From assembly GCF_900142445.1 (NCBI RefSeq), contig NZ_FRAV01000003.1, positions 1 to 64,000 on the forward strand: a stretch of DNA of 64,000 bases. Reading direction: 5' to 3'. A program made the translations under genes and the position numbers. The DNA comes from Chryseobacterium polytrichastri. Lineage in GTDB: Bacteria; Bacteroidota; Bacteroidia; Flavobacteriales; Weeksellaceae. Positions 26,420-34,634 of the stretch are shown here, piece by piece. The notes below the pieces were generated by a model. That model searched no databases. It saw nothing but the letters and a program-made list of their open reading frames with translations, and was not told the DNA's origin. How positions within the stretch are numbered: the stretch's first letter is position 1; the number at the start of each line of letters is the position of its first letter.

Positions 26420-26790
26420 TATAAAAACTAATAATTTCGAAAACTCATTTTAATATGAGAATGAGGGCAAATGTATTGAAAAATTGTGAAATATTTAAGA
26501 ATTGAAGGGAGGTGATGAATAAAGGAGATTTAAAATTTTATATATTCGATAAAACTAAATAGAAATGGATAACAAATTGCAGATCTTCAGGGGCAATTCA
26601 CACCCATACGTTCCGGGTCTTCAGTCAATGCACCCATTTATATTCTTTGGTTTTCTTACCACGAAGAGGGTTTGTAAAGAGGTTAGAATTCTGTCAGGCG
26701 ATGTCGCCTCTTGAATATTGGTTCTATCTGTTTTTGAAAAGTAATGACCCAAAATGCACAACGATAAAACAATAAAAATTGTTAATATTT
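26420..26790. other. Intergenic region with structured sequence, possible small RNA
   Basis: Higher G+C than its surroundings around 26580-26720. It contains the hairpin AGGCGA-TG-TCGCCT (26696-26709). A 49-codon plus-strand frame (26565-26714) is present, but its composition is not convincing. Together with the minus-strand terminator at 26391-26419 a small RNA or a relic of an interspersed repeat is more likely. Confidence 0.3.
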
Positions 26791-26820
26791 TTGAAAGAAC
26801 TTTTTAAAAATATACTTTTG
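26791..26820 (+). promoter_or_regulatory. Consensus promoter TTG-N19-TACTTTTG
   Basis: TTG at 26791-26793, a 19-bp spacer, TACTTTTG at 26813-26820: a full match to the Flavobacterial vegetative promoter. Transcription should begin near 26826, exactly at the first possible ATG of the next gene. This favours the later ATG at 26859. Confidence 0.75.
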
Positions 26821-26858
26821 TAGGAATGAGCGTTCAGAAGTTATATCAAAATAGTAAA

Positions 26859-27224
26859 ATGAGATCTGTTTTAGGAATAGTTTTCATTTTGTGCATTCTG
26901 ATTTTTTCATGTGCTGTAAAGTTTGGAATTAAAAATCTTCTGAAGATACAGACCAATTCGAAAAATAATTCATCAATTCCTAAAGAAAAATTTACTGGCA
27001 GTACTTCTGCATGGCAATGTAATTTTTGTAAAGAAAAAGACATTATATCGAATGGTGACGTTCCATTTTCGGTTTCAGACCTTCATGGATTTATAGCCTT
27101 TGCATTCATCTTTTTAGGAGGTGCTTTTCTGCTTCTTAATTCTCAGAAACATCCTGTTTATGATTCTTCCAAAAGAGGAAATAAAGTCCCCATATTTTTA
27201 CAATACCGCAAACTTATCATTTGA
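26859..27224 (+). CDS. Small membrane protein, unknown function
   Basis: 121 aa from the ATG at 26859 (MRSVLGIVFILCILIFSCAV); an earlier ATG at 26826 coincides with the predicted transcription start. It has two hydrophobic spans (about residues 4-24 and 75-95), with a periplasmic loop carrying WQCNFCKEKD, a CxxC that could be a disulfide or metal site. A thioredoxin-like operon follows 255 bp downstream on the same strand, hinting at a redox or export role. I do not recognise the family. Confidence 0.6.
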   Translation: MRSVLGIVFILCILIFSCAVKFGIKNLLKIQTNSKNNSSIPKEKFTGSTSAWQCNFCKEKDIISNGDVPFSVSDLHGFIAFAFIFLGGAFLLLNSQKHPVYDSSKRGNKVPIFLQYRKLII

Positions 27225-27326
27225 TTTTAAAACCAATCCAATCTGCTTTAATAAGTAGATTACAGTGATTTTAATTTCTTTAATCTTTATCGGCTCTAGA
27301 GGTCTGTAATGATTAATACATCAAAA

Positions 27327-27423
27327 ATGATAAGAGAAATCCATCAATCCCATCAGTAACTTTTCTAAAAAAGTTGCTTCTTATACGATAGCCAAAGTTG
27401 TCGGGGCATTTTCTCTTTATCAT
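27327..27423 (+). promoter_or_regulatory. Structured leader upstream of the thioredoxin operon
   Basis: An outer imperfect stem pairs ATGATAAGAGAAAT (27327) with ATTTTCTCTTTATCAT (27408-27423). It encloses a 10-bp hairpin (27355-27364 with 27369-27378, loop CTAA). It ends 57 bp before the first TlpA-like gene. It matches no riboswitch class I know. Confidence 0.3.
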
Positions 27424-27479
27424 AAAATTTTTAAAAAGTCTTCAAAAGGAGGAAAAACAGAACTTCAAAAAATAATAAA

Positions 27480-28028
27480 ATGAACAAATTTATAATACAA
27501 AAAAGAAATATTTTTATCTTGTGTATCGCTTTAATCTCTTTCGGAATAAAAGCCAATCAACCTTCAATCAACGATTTTCAAAGTCCAAATCATTCTCAGA
27601 AAGTAGAGAGATTTACCAATGAAGATCTAGTTTTTATAGGTGAAAATGGAAAAAAGGTATCGTTGAAAGAACTGAAAGGAAAAGTAGTTTTCGTCAACCT
27701 TTGGGCAACTTGGTGCGGACCATGTGTAGAAGAAATGCCTACCATTAATAATCTTAAAAATAAATTTAGTGACAATAGCAACATTGTTTTTGTACTCTTG
27801 GATGTGGAAGGAAATATAGCGAAATCTAAAAAATTTATGAAGGGTAAAAATTATGATTTGCCTGTTTATATTGCAGGAAAAAAGATTCCTTCTGAATATT
27901 TTCAGGGAGCGATTCCTACCACTTTAATATTTAATAAAAGTGGAGAATTGGAAGCCAATATAAAAGGCGGAACAGACTTCGACCGACCTGAAGTGTATGA
28001 GTTTTTAAAAAAATTAACAGAGAAATAA
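27480..28028 (+). CDS. TlpA-like thioredoxin-fold protein
   Basis: 182 aa. An N-terminal signal or anchor (IFILCIALISFGIKA) precedes a TlpA/ResA-type domain with the redox-active pair Cys79-Gly-Pro-Cys82 in LWATWCGPCVEEMP and the cis-proline segment GAIPTTLIF. It would reduce disulfides of exported proteins or apocytochromes in the periplasm. First gene of a tight three-gene operon. Confidence 0.9.
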   Translation: MNKFIIQKRNIFILCIALISFGIKANQPSINDFQSPNHSQKVERFTNEDLVFIGENGKKVSLKELKGKVVFVNLWATWCGPCVEEMPTINNLKNKFSDNSNIVFVLLDVEGNIAKSKKFMKGKNYDLPVYIAGKKIPSEYFQGAIPTTLIFNKSGELEANIKGGTDFDRPEVYEFLKKLTEK

Positions 28029-28041
28029 TTGAGTGCAAAAA

Positions 28042-28644
28042 ATGGATAAGCTTAAACAATGGTTCAAAAAAAACTGGAGCACCGCAATCTTGGGAGTACT
28101 ATTTGTGGTATTATTAGTCAGTCCAAATGCTAAAGCCTGGTTGATGAGGCAGGCAATTTCGACGGGATTATTTAATTCTAAAATAGAAGAAAAATCGAGC
28201 GGAAAACAGCAAGGAGAGAATAAAAATTCACCTTCTGTCAACTTTAGTGTGCGAGACGAAAAAGGCAAAATCATCAATACTTCCGAATTGAAAGATAAAG
28301 TTGTATTTATTAATTTCTGGGCTTCTTGGTGTCCGCCTTGTAGAGCAGAGTTTCCTTCAATACAGGAATTTTATACAAAATATCAATCCAATGCTGATGT
28401 TGTTTTTCTTACGATAAATCTTGATGATGAAGCTTCTTCGGGAAAAGCGTATCTCGACAAAGAAAAATTTACAGTGCCTTTTTTAGTTCCCAAAGATAAT
28501 ATCCCCTCAGAATATTTCAGCGGATCACTTCCTACAACGGTAGTATTGGATAAAAATGGCAAAATAAGGCTGCATCATTCAGGAATGGCAGATTACAGCA
28601 AAGATTCTTTTTACCAAGAAATTGATCAACTTTTAAAAGAATAA
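28042..28644 (+). CDS. Membrane-anchored TlpA-like thioredoxin-fold protein
   Basis: 200 aa from ATG 28042; a GTG at 28033 is an alternative. One N-terminal span (STAILGVLFVVLLVS) anchors a periplasmic thioredoxin domain with Cys97-Pro-Pro-Cys100 in FWASWCPPCRAEFP and the cis-proline segment GSLPTTVVL. The active site CPPC differs from CGPC in the preceding gene, which suggests a different redox potential or partner in the same pathway. It lies 13 bp after that gene. Confidence 0.9.
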   Translation: MDKLKQWFKKNWSTAILGVLFVVLLVSPNAKAWLMRQAISTGLFNSKIEEKSSGKQQGENKNSPSVNFSVRDEKGKIINTSELKDKVVFINFWASWCPPCRAEFPSIQEFYTKYQSNADVVFLTINLDDEASSGKAYLDKEKFTVPFLVPKDNIPSEYFSGSLPTTVVLDKNGKIRLHHSGMADYSKDSFYQEIDQLLKE

Positions 28645-28646
28645 AA

Positions 28647-29099
28647 ATGAAAAATATAAAGAAAATACTATTTCTGGCGACAGCTTTTATTGCTGTAAAA
28701 CATTTAGCTCAGCAAACTACTTCAACATATCCTATTGCAAAAGCAAGTAAAAAACACTATAATGCTCTATATATCATCAATGAATCCGATGAAAATAAAA
28801 TAAAAGCGATTATTAAAAATGTAGGGAATGCTTTGGAAGATCCTCGATTAAAAGGGAAACTTGAAGTTGAGTTACTTGCATTTGGAGGAGGTGTAGAGAT
28901 GTTTAAAAAAGATAACTCCTATGAATTGGCACTCACTGCACTGAAAAATAAAGGAGTCGTGATGGTAATGTGTGAAAATACACTGAAAGAAAAGAAAATT
29001 GCCAAGAGCGAACTTTTCGATTTTGTAAATTATACCCCCAGTGCCAACGGAGAAATAATTCTTAGAGAATATGAAGGTTGGGCAGTTGTTAAACCTTAA
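28647..29099 (+). CDS. DsrE-like family protein, exported
   Basis: 150 aa with a signal peptide ending near KHLAQ. The core KLEVELLAFGGGVEMF and LKNKGVVMVMCENTLKE match the DsrE/DsrF-like fold of sulfur-relay proteins; the cysteine in VMCENT sits at the usual conserved position. It begins 2 bp after the second thioredoxin gene, so it probably works with them on sulfur or disulfide chemistry. The precise role is unknown. Confidence 0.8.
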   Translation: MKNIKKILFLATAFIAVKHLAQQTTSTYPIAKASKKHYNALYIINESDENKIKAIIKNVGNALEDPRLKGKLEVELLAFGGGVEMFKKDNSYELALTALKNKGVVMVMCENTLKEKKIAKSELFDFVNYTPSANGEIILREYEGWAVVKP

Positions 29100-29129
29100 A
29101 TTTTATAGCCAATCTTTTGGTTAAATCAC

Positions 29130-29160
29130 AAACCACCTTGTTACGATGAGGTGGTTTTTT
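29130..29160 (+). terminator. Terminator of the thioredoxin/DsrE operon
   Basis: AAACCACCT (29130-29138) pairs with AGGTGGTTT (29149-29157), followed by a T run, 30 bp after the stop codon. Confidence 0.88.
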
Positions 29161-29363
29161 GTTTTAATTCTAAATCCAAAGAACCAGAATAAAACCTTGC
29201 AATCTGGTTTTTACCAATTAATTGTTATGTGCCCAGTTGTTATATTATTAATTTGCATTATTACTTTTTCTGAAAGATTACAAGTATCAAAATTTTCTTT
29301 TGTCCGTTCTACATTATGCTATTTTTAACGATTAAATGATTAAGTTTATACCAAATTTATGCA

Positions 29364-30296
29364 ATGGCAAATAGTAATATAAATGTTCGAACATTGCGCA
29401 AACTGTATCAGCAACTCGGACTTTCTATAGATTATTTAGAAGAAGAATCCGGGTTTACGATTCATTATCTTGAGCAAACTTTTAAAGACTTACCGTTTCG
29501 TTCGGAACCGTTTCGTCCCAATTATTTTAGTTTTCTGTTTATAAAAAGCGCATTGGGATATTATACCATTGATGACCAGCGATTTGAAGTAACTTCAGAT
29601 ACGGTCTACTTTACCAACCCTGGAAATTACCGGATTTTTGAGTGGGAAAAACTTGAGCATACCTGTCTGATAACCTTCGGAGAAGGATTTTTAAAGGAAT
29701 ATGTACACGATGATGTTTATCGTGATTTCTCTTTTCTGTTGTCGGAAACCATTGCTCCACGTGTTTTAACAAAGGATCAATTTGCTCAGATTGAAGAATT
29801 GTATACATTAATAAACAGAGAGTATAAAGGACATTCTCTATACAAGAATAAAATCATTGGAGCACTTGTTATTGCACTTTTACTAAAAATAAAAGAATAT
29901 TTTTTTCAGGATTATAATCCCATTTATGAAGGAAATAGAAGCTCACAGATTGTGAAAAATTTTAAGTTGAATATTGAACAACATTTTCGGGATCTGATGA
30001 GTGGAAAAACAAATACACAATTAAGAGTTCAGGATTATGCAGATTTACAAAGTTTGCATGTTAACTATCTTTCAAGTGTTATCAGCAGTAAAACGGGGAA
30101 AACAATCAGTTCATGGATTGCAGATAAAACAGCGACTGAAGCTAAAGTTTTGCTTCAAGACAATGGGCTCAGTATCAAAGAAATTGCTGCTCGTTTAGGT
30201 TTCCTAGAAACACCTCATTTTAGCAATTACTTCAAAAAATATACTTCAATCAGCCCTGTCGAATATAGGAAACAGTATTTCGGTAAGCTACCTTAG
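29364..30296 (+). CDS. AraC family transcriptional regulator
   Basis: 310 aa. The N-terminal cupin-like sensing region (YYTIDDQRFEVTSDTVYFTNPG) is followed by two C-terminal helix-turn-helices (VQDYADLQSLHVNYLSSVI; IKEIAARLGFLETPHFSNYF) and the AraC signature TSISPVEYRKQY. It stands 96 bp upstream of the SDR-DUF1097-SDR-SnoaL genes on the same strand and is their likely regulator. Confidence 0.9.
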   Translation: MANSNINVRTLRKLYQQLGLSIDYLEEESGFTIHYLEQTFKDLPFRSEPFRPNYFSFLFIKSALGYYTIDDQRFEVTSDTVYFTNPGNYRIFEWEKLEHTCLITFGEGFLKEYVHDDVYRDFSFLLSETIAPRVLTKDQFAQIEELYTLINREYKGHSLYKNKIIGALVIALLLKIKEYFFQDYNPIYEGNRSSQIVKNFKLNIEQHFRDLMSGKTNTQLRVQDYADLQSLHVNYLSSVISSKTGKTISSWIADKTATEAKVLLQDNGLSIKEIAARLGFLETPHFSNYFKKYTSISPVEYRKQYFGKLP

Positions 30297-30392
30297 AAAT
30301 TTACAACATTTGCTATAATCTTTGTACGTTTTCAGGATCAATCATGTGTCAACTTTGTACTATAAAATTAACGTTTATAAAAACAAAGTATT

Positions 30393-31133
30393 ATGAGTAA
30401 TCTAAACAACAAAGTAATCCTTGTGACCGGAGCGTCAAGAGGTATTGGTGCTGAAATTGCACAACAGTTGGCTACAGCCGGCGCAAAAGTTATTGTAAAT
30501 TATGCTAGCGGAAAAGATGCTGCAGAGCAAGTCGTAACTTCTATTAAGAATAACGGAGGTGATGCTATTGCTCTACAGGCGGATATCAGTAATTCAGATG
30601 CCGTAGAACAACTATTTGACAATGCTATCAGTCATTATGGAAAAATTGATGTATTGGTTAATAATGCAGGTATCATGATTACCAAACTGATTAAAGACAC
30701 TACAGACGAAGACTTTTCACGCCAGTTTGACATTAACGTAAGAGGCACGTTTAATACTTTAAGAGAGGCGGCTATCAAGCTTGCAGATAATGGCAGTATT
30801 ATTAATTTCTCTTCTACTACAACACGATTGATGATGCCAACCTATGGAACCTATGTCGCTACTAAAGGTGCAGTGGAACAACTAACTCGTGTTTTTGCGA
30901 AAGAAATAGGCTCTAGAGGCATCAATGTAAATGCAATCCTTCCCGGACCAACCAACACCGAATTATTTACCAAAGGTAAGCCTCAGGAAGTAATAGATCG
31001 TTTGGCTTCGCTTAATGCTTTCAACCGTTTGGGAGAACCTGCTGATATTGCCAAAATCGTAGCCTTTCTTGCCAGTGATGATGCGAAATGGATCAGCGGG
31101 CAAACCATTGGAGTTAATGGCGCTATGGCCTAA
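30393..31133 (+). CDS. SDR family oxidoreductase
   Basis: 246 aa classical SDR: TGASRGIG (12-19), NNAG (90-93), Ser140/141, and YVATK with Tyr154 and Lys158; C-terminus GQTIGVNGAMA. The cofactor is NAD(P); NYASGKDA after the second beta-strand suggests NADP(H). CAACTTTG at 30350-30357 is a probable -7 box, the same variant seen before the SDR at 12200-12958, to which this protein is a paralogue. The substrate is unknown. Confidence 0.92.
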   Translation: MSNLNNKVILVTGASRGIGAEIAQQLATAGAKVIVNYASGKDAAEQVVTSIKNNGGDAIALQADISNSDAVEQLFDNAISHYGKIDVLVNNAGIMITKLIKDTTDEDFSRQFDINVRGTFNTLREAAIKLADNGSIINFSSTTTRLMMPTYGTYVATKGAVEQLTRVFAKEIGSRGINVNAILPGPTNTELFTKGKPQEVIDRLASLNAFNRLGEPADIAKIVAFLASDDAKWISGQTIGVNGAMA

Positions 31134-31165
31134 TAATATTTCTTATTAATCTTAAAAATTTAAAC

Positions 31166-31651
31166 ATGAAGACTTTACCAATTGCAATAGCTTTTGGCCT
31201 GTTCGGGGCGATTGCAGTAACTGTTTCTTTTTCACAGCAGTGGCCTACATGGGTCATGTTTATTGCCTGGGTGAGTTTTTACATTTTCGGTAAAAAGTGG
31301 CAAAGTTCTCTGTGGGCATTTTTACAAATTGTACTGGGTATTTGTATGGCAGTTCTGATACAGGTAACAGCCGGATTATTAAGCCAGCTGATCGGCCAGT
31401 TTGGTTTCCCGCTTTCTGTATTCCTGTATATTGGTTCATTAGCATACTTTGCAAAAACAAAAAAACTGAACAACATACCGGCGTGGTTTCTAGGGCTTAT
31501 TATTTTGTTTGGTATTCATCCGCCTTTGGAACCACTGCCGATATTGAAACTGTTGATACCCATCATTTCAGGATTTGTATTTGCCTGGATGAACAATTGG
31601 GTGGTTGAAAAAATCCATACCCGACAAATGTCACAATCATCGGTTCAATAA
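31166..31651 (+). CDS. DUF1097 family membrane protein
   Basis: 161 aa with five hydrophobic spans and very few charged residues (IAFGLFGAIAVTVSFSQQWP; WAFLQIVLGICMAVLIQVT; LLIPIISGFVFAWMNNW). The arrangement, and the GLF-x-A start followed by WPTWVMFIAW, fit the DUF1097 inner membrane family. It lies 32 bp after the SDR gene and 43 bp before another. Transport is possible but untested. Confidence 0.75.
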   Translation: MKTLPIAIAFGLFGAIAVTVSFSQQWPTWVMFIAWVSFYIFGKKWQSSLWAFLQIVLGICMAVLIQVTAGLLSQLIGQFGFPLSVFLYIGSLAYFAKTKKLNNIPAWFLGLIILFGIHPPLEPLPILKLLIPIISGFVFAWMNNWVVEKIHTRQMSQSSVQ

Positions 31652-31694
31652 TATCATTTTATACAATCATTATTAATTTAAAAATTCAAAAACA

Positions 31695-32447
31695 ATGAAT
31701 TCATTACAAAATAAAGTAGCCATTATTACGGGCTCAGGAAGAGGTTTGGGAAAAGCCATTGCAGAACGTTATGCCGCTCTGGGCGCTGATATCGTGTTGA
31801 ATTATTCACGAGATAAAGCTTCAGCAGACGAGGTGGAAAGCAACATCAAGGCTATGGGAGCTAAGGTTATTTCTGTAAAAGCAGATGTAAGTAAGGTAGC
31901 CGATATCAAATATCTATTTGATGAAGCAAAGAAAGCATTTGGCAAAATAGATATTGTGGTTGCAAATGCCGGTATCGAAATGGTGGAAACACCAGTTACC
32001 GAATTTACTGAAGAACAGTTTGATCGATTGTTTTCCATCAACACAAAAGGTGCTTATTTTACCATGCAACAGGCTGCTCTGCAAGTGGAAGATAAGGGGT
32101 GTATTATTTATGTAGCCTCAAGTACTACAGCATTTCCGGTGCAAGGAATGGCGGTATATGGTGGGAGTAAAATGACACCAAGATATTTAGTGGATGTATT
32201 ATCAAAGGAAATTGGACATCGTGGGGTAACAGTGAATACAATTATTCCGTTTGCAGTAGACCATTCCGGTATTTTTGCAGAAGAAGGAAGCTATCCCGAA
32301 TTGAGAAAATCATTGATTGACAGTTGCCCCATGGGAAGATTAGCAGAAGTAGAAGATGTTGCTAATATCGCAGAATTTTTTGCAAGTGATTTATCTTCTT
32401 TTGTGAATGGCCAACATTTATTAGTGAATGGTGGGGCAAATCAATAA
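31695..32447 (+). CDS. SDR family oxidoreductase
   Basis: 250 aa: TGSGRGLG (12-19), ANAG in place of NNAG (90-93), SS at 142-143, and YGGSK with Tyr155 and Lys159; C-terminus GQHLLVNGGAN. A different subgroup from the SDR two genes upstream. Its last 20 bp overlap the next gene, indicating translational coupling. Confidence 0.92.
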   Translation: MNSLQNKVAIITGSGRGLGKAIAERYAALGADIVLNYSRDKASADEVESNIKAMGAKVISVKADVSKVADIKYLFDEAKKAFGKIDIVVANAGIEMVETPVTEFTEEQFDRLFSINTKGAYFTMQQAALQVEDKGCIIYVASSTTAFPVQGMAVYGGSKMTPRYLVDVLSKEIGHRGVTVNTIIPFAVDHSGIFAEEGSYPELRKSLIDSCPMGRLAEVEDVANIAEFFASDLSSFVNGQHLLVNGGANQ

Positions 32448-32877
32448 TAGAAAGGTTTTGCCTATATTTAAATATATTTTATCAATCTTACTGTTAGCTT
32501 CTTTACAGGCTTGTGGACAGATTGGTAACCATCAACATCAAACCATTAATCGGATGGAATACCAAAAAATTAATAATTACAAAGTAAAAGCAGCAATCGA
32601 AGCTTGGCAGGATGGAAATTCCAAATTATGGCTTTCCTTCTTTACGACAGATGTAAAATTGCTGGATGATGGAAATCTAAGAGATTTTAAGGAGTTCTCT
32701 ACAGAAGCTCTTGGGCATGAACGTTTCACAACAATTGATAAAGCGGAAGATAATGGGCTATCTGTTTATGGTCATTTCCATAGCGATACTTGGGGAGATT
32801 TTAAAACATATTTTAAATTTCACCTTGATGCTGAAGGAAAATTTAATAAACTTGAAATCGGTCAGGCTCATTATTAA
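32428..32877 (+). CDS. SnoaL/NTF2-like lipoprotein
   Basis: 149 aa. The start ATG lies inside the preceding SDR gene. A lipoprotein signal (SILLLASLQACGQ) is followed by a small NTF2-like cone domain (VKAAIEAWQDGNSKLWLSFF ... FKTYFKFHLDAEGKFNKLEI). SnoaL-like proteins bind or isomerise small hydrophobic ligands. A cytoplasmic version starting at an internal Met (MEYQKINNYK) is possible, because the lipoprotein start needs the overlap. Last gene of the AraC-SDR operon. Confidence 0.72.
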   Translation: MVGQINNRKVLPIFKYILSILLLASLQACGQIGNHQHQTINRMEYQKINNYKVKAAIEAWQDGNSKLWLSFFTTDVKLLDDGNLRDFKEFSTEALGHERFTTIDKAEDNGLSVYGHFHSDTWGDFKTYFKFHLDAEGKFNKLEIGQAHY

Positions 32878-32952
32878 AATCAAAAAATAAGATTTTAACT
32901 AGAAATTTGACTGATTAAGAATTGTATTAGCTATAATCAAAAGAAGCAATAA

Positions 32953-32984
32953 ATAATCCCTAAGTAATAAAGCTTAGGGATTAT
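32953..32984. terminator. Bidirectional terminator between convergent operons
   Basis: ATAATCCCTAAG and its exact complement CTTAGGGATTAT flank an 8-nt loop, placed between the stop at 32877 (plus) and the stop at 33012 (minus). Confidence 0.82.
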
Positions 32985-33011
32985 GTATTTAATAAATTGA
33001 ATTTTAAAATA

Positions 33012-33515
33012 TTACTGAACAACTAGATAGGTTGTATTTTCTGATGCTACATAGAACCAGAAAGTTTGAGTTAAAGTTCCAGCAGTATACAGTGAACTTG
33101 GTGACCATGGGCAACTAGGAAATGCAGAATCACCCATATTGAAATCAATGTCTGGGGTCATATTGGTTGTACCGGGATATCTTGTGTGGAACCAAGCAAA
33201 CTTCCACTGGGTAAGTGGTGAAATTGCGGTCAATAATCCTGACGGAATGGTCTGGAATGTTGAATTTGCATTAGGAGAAAGCAACACGCTAAATCCAGTT
33301 GTATATGCTCCTGCATCGTTAAAGTTATTGATTAAAGATTGTGTATTGGCAGGAAATGTTAAACTACCAATTGCTTCTGGATGACAGTTGGTAGGGCTGC
33401 CAGCTACAACACGCATGACAAGGTCATAGTTGGAATAATTCTGAATAAATAATTTTCCCTGTGAAAAAGCTAGAGAGAATATAAGTATCAGCGAAAGTGT
33501 GAGTATTTTTTTCAT
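33012..33515 (-). CDS. Exported protein of unknown function, paralogue of its upstream neighbour
   Basis: 167 aa with a signal peptide (MKKILTLSLILIFSLAFS). The mature part starts KLFIQNYSNYDLVMRVVAG and has NCHP, patterns shared with the upstream gene (NIFNYSDYNVI; NCYP). The end is WFYVASENTTYLVVQ. Likely an all-beta secreted domain. The start follows the previous stop by 2 bp. The family is unknown to me. Confidence 0.68.
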   Translation of the reverse strand: MKKILTLSLILIFSLAFSQGKLFIQNYSNYDLVMRVVAGSPTNCHPEAIGSLTFPANTQSLINNFNDAGAYTTGFSVLLSPNANSTFQTIPSGLLTAISPLTQWKFAWFHTRYPGTTNMTPDIDFNMGDSAFPSCPWSPSSLYTAGTLTQTFWFYVASENTTYLVVQ

Positions 33516-33517
33516 AG

Positions 33518-34042
33518 TTATTTTGGTTGGATTATAAAAAAGGTTTCGCCTCCTGACACGAACCAGTAGGCATTAAATTCATACGGTCTTGTAGGGGTTG
33601 ATTCTACACTGTTGATTACAGGAGTGTTACAAGTAAGAGTTCCTATGGATGAACCGCTGTAATTGAGTGGGGTACCATTGGGATCTTCTACATAAAATTT
33701 ATTCATCATCCAATCTGTTGTTGATCCTAAAGGCATGAGCACTGGTGATGAAGCGGGCTGAATAGTACTATTATTGAGTGCAAGCTGTACAGTCCATGAA
33801 TTAATTGGAGGACTTTGAAGTTGGCTGTTATAATAGCCGTTGTAGCTTACAGCACCTAGTGGAGGAACGGGCACAGGATAATTGGTTCCACTGATGGTCG
33901 GGTAACAATTAGCGTTCGTCTGATTTGCTCCTACCAAATAATTTATTACATTATAATCGGAATAATTAAATATATTAATCGTTTTCTGAGCATGCAGGCT
34001 AAATACACTCATTATAAAGAGTGACATGAATATTTTTTTCAT
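33518..34042 (-). CDS. Exported protein of unknown function, paralogue of its downstream neighbour
   Basis: 174 aa from the ATG at 34042 (MKKIFMSLFIMSVFSLHAQ). The mature domain begins INIFNYSDYNVINYLVG with a Cys in NANCYP and closes YWFVSGGETFFIIQP, the same frame of motifs as the next gene. Rich in Pro, Asn and Tyr. Two diverged tandem copies imply duplication. No T9SS tail or enzyme motif is seen. Confidence 0.68.
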   Translation of the reverse strand: MKKIFMSLFIMSVFSLHAQKTINIFNYSDYNVINYLVGANQTNANCYPTISGTNYPVPVPPLGAVSYNGYYNSQLQSPPINSWTVQLALNNSTIQPASSPVLMPLGSTTDWMMNKFYVEDPNGTPLNYSGSSIGTLTCNTPVINSVESTPTRPYEFNAYWFVSGGETFFIIQPK

Positions 34043-34054
34043 GGTCAAATGCTT

Positions 34055-34435
34055 TTAGTTTTCTGCCTTTTGATTCGCTTTTATCGTATTCAGCTTAGAA
34101 AAATAGACATGGGTTGCCTGTACAATTACTTTTTCTTTTTCTACTCTGCTGCTGGCTTCACTAAGATTGTTATTGCCATTTTTACCTACTAATTGTAATG
34201 AGGCATTGAATAAAATGTCCAATGATCTGTCATTCAATTGTGCACCTAACCGAGCTATTTCTTCAGGGGTTGATCTGTTTTCAGGCTTCATGATTTCCTT
34301 CATTGCTTTGTCAAAAGAGGTCATTTCTGTTGTCTTTAGCTCTTCATTGGATGCTAAAGTTGATCGTTCAGTTGCACATGAGAATGCTACACAGAAAATA
34401 CCAGCATAGAATGCTGATAGAAGAATTGTTTTCAT
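34055..34435 (-). CDS. Small lipoprotein, first gene of the secreted trio
   Basis: 126 aa. Lipobox in AGIFCVAFSCATE. The mature part is helical and charged (TSFDKAMKEIMKPENRSTPEE; SSRVEKEKVIVQATHVYFSK). It is followed after 12 bp (6 bp using the earlier Met) by the tandem secreted pair, so it may be exported alongside them. Family not recognised. Confidence 0.62.
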   Translation of the reverse strand: MKTILLSAFYAGIFCVAFSCATERSTLASNEELKTTEMTSFDKAMKEIMKPENRSTPEEIARLGAQLNDRSLDILFNASLQLVGKNGNNNLSEASSRVEKEKVIVQATHVYFSKLNTIKANQKAEN

Positions 34436-34634
34436 AATTATTAATATTTAAATAATGTTTTAGTTTTACGAATATATAAAATAATTCACTAAGTAGTTAC
34501 TTTTAATGAGATGATTTAATTGATTATGATGAAAAAAATACGATTACTCAACATAATCTTCTGTTTATTATCTTATTAATTGAGCTCAGTAATTATTAAA
34601 TCTTTATTTTTATCTCTTGAAAAATCAAAATCAT

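Noticed and set aside
26565..26714. 49-codon plus-strand ORF as a gene
   Set aside because: It lies in a structured, G+C-richer block and precedes the mapped promoter; the other frames look as open in parts, and the sequence resembles a repeat relic.
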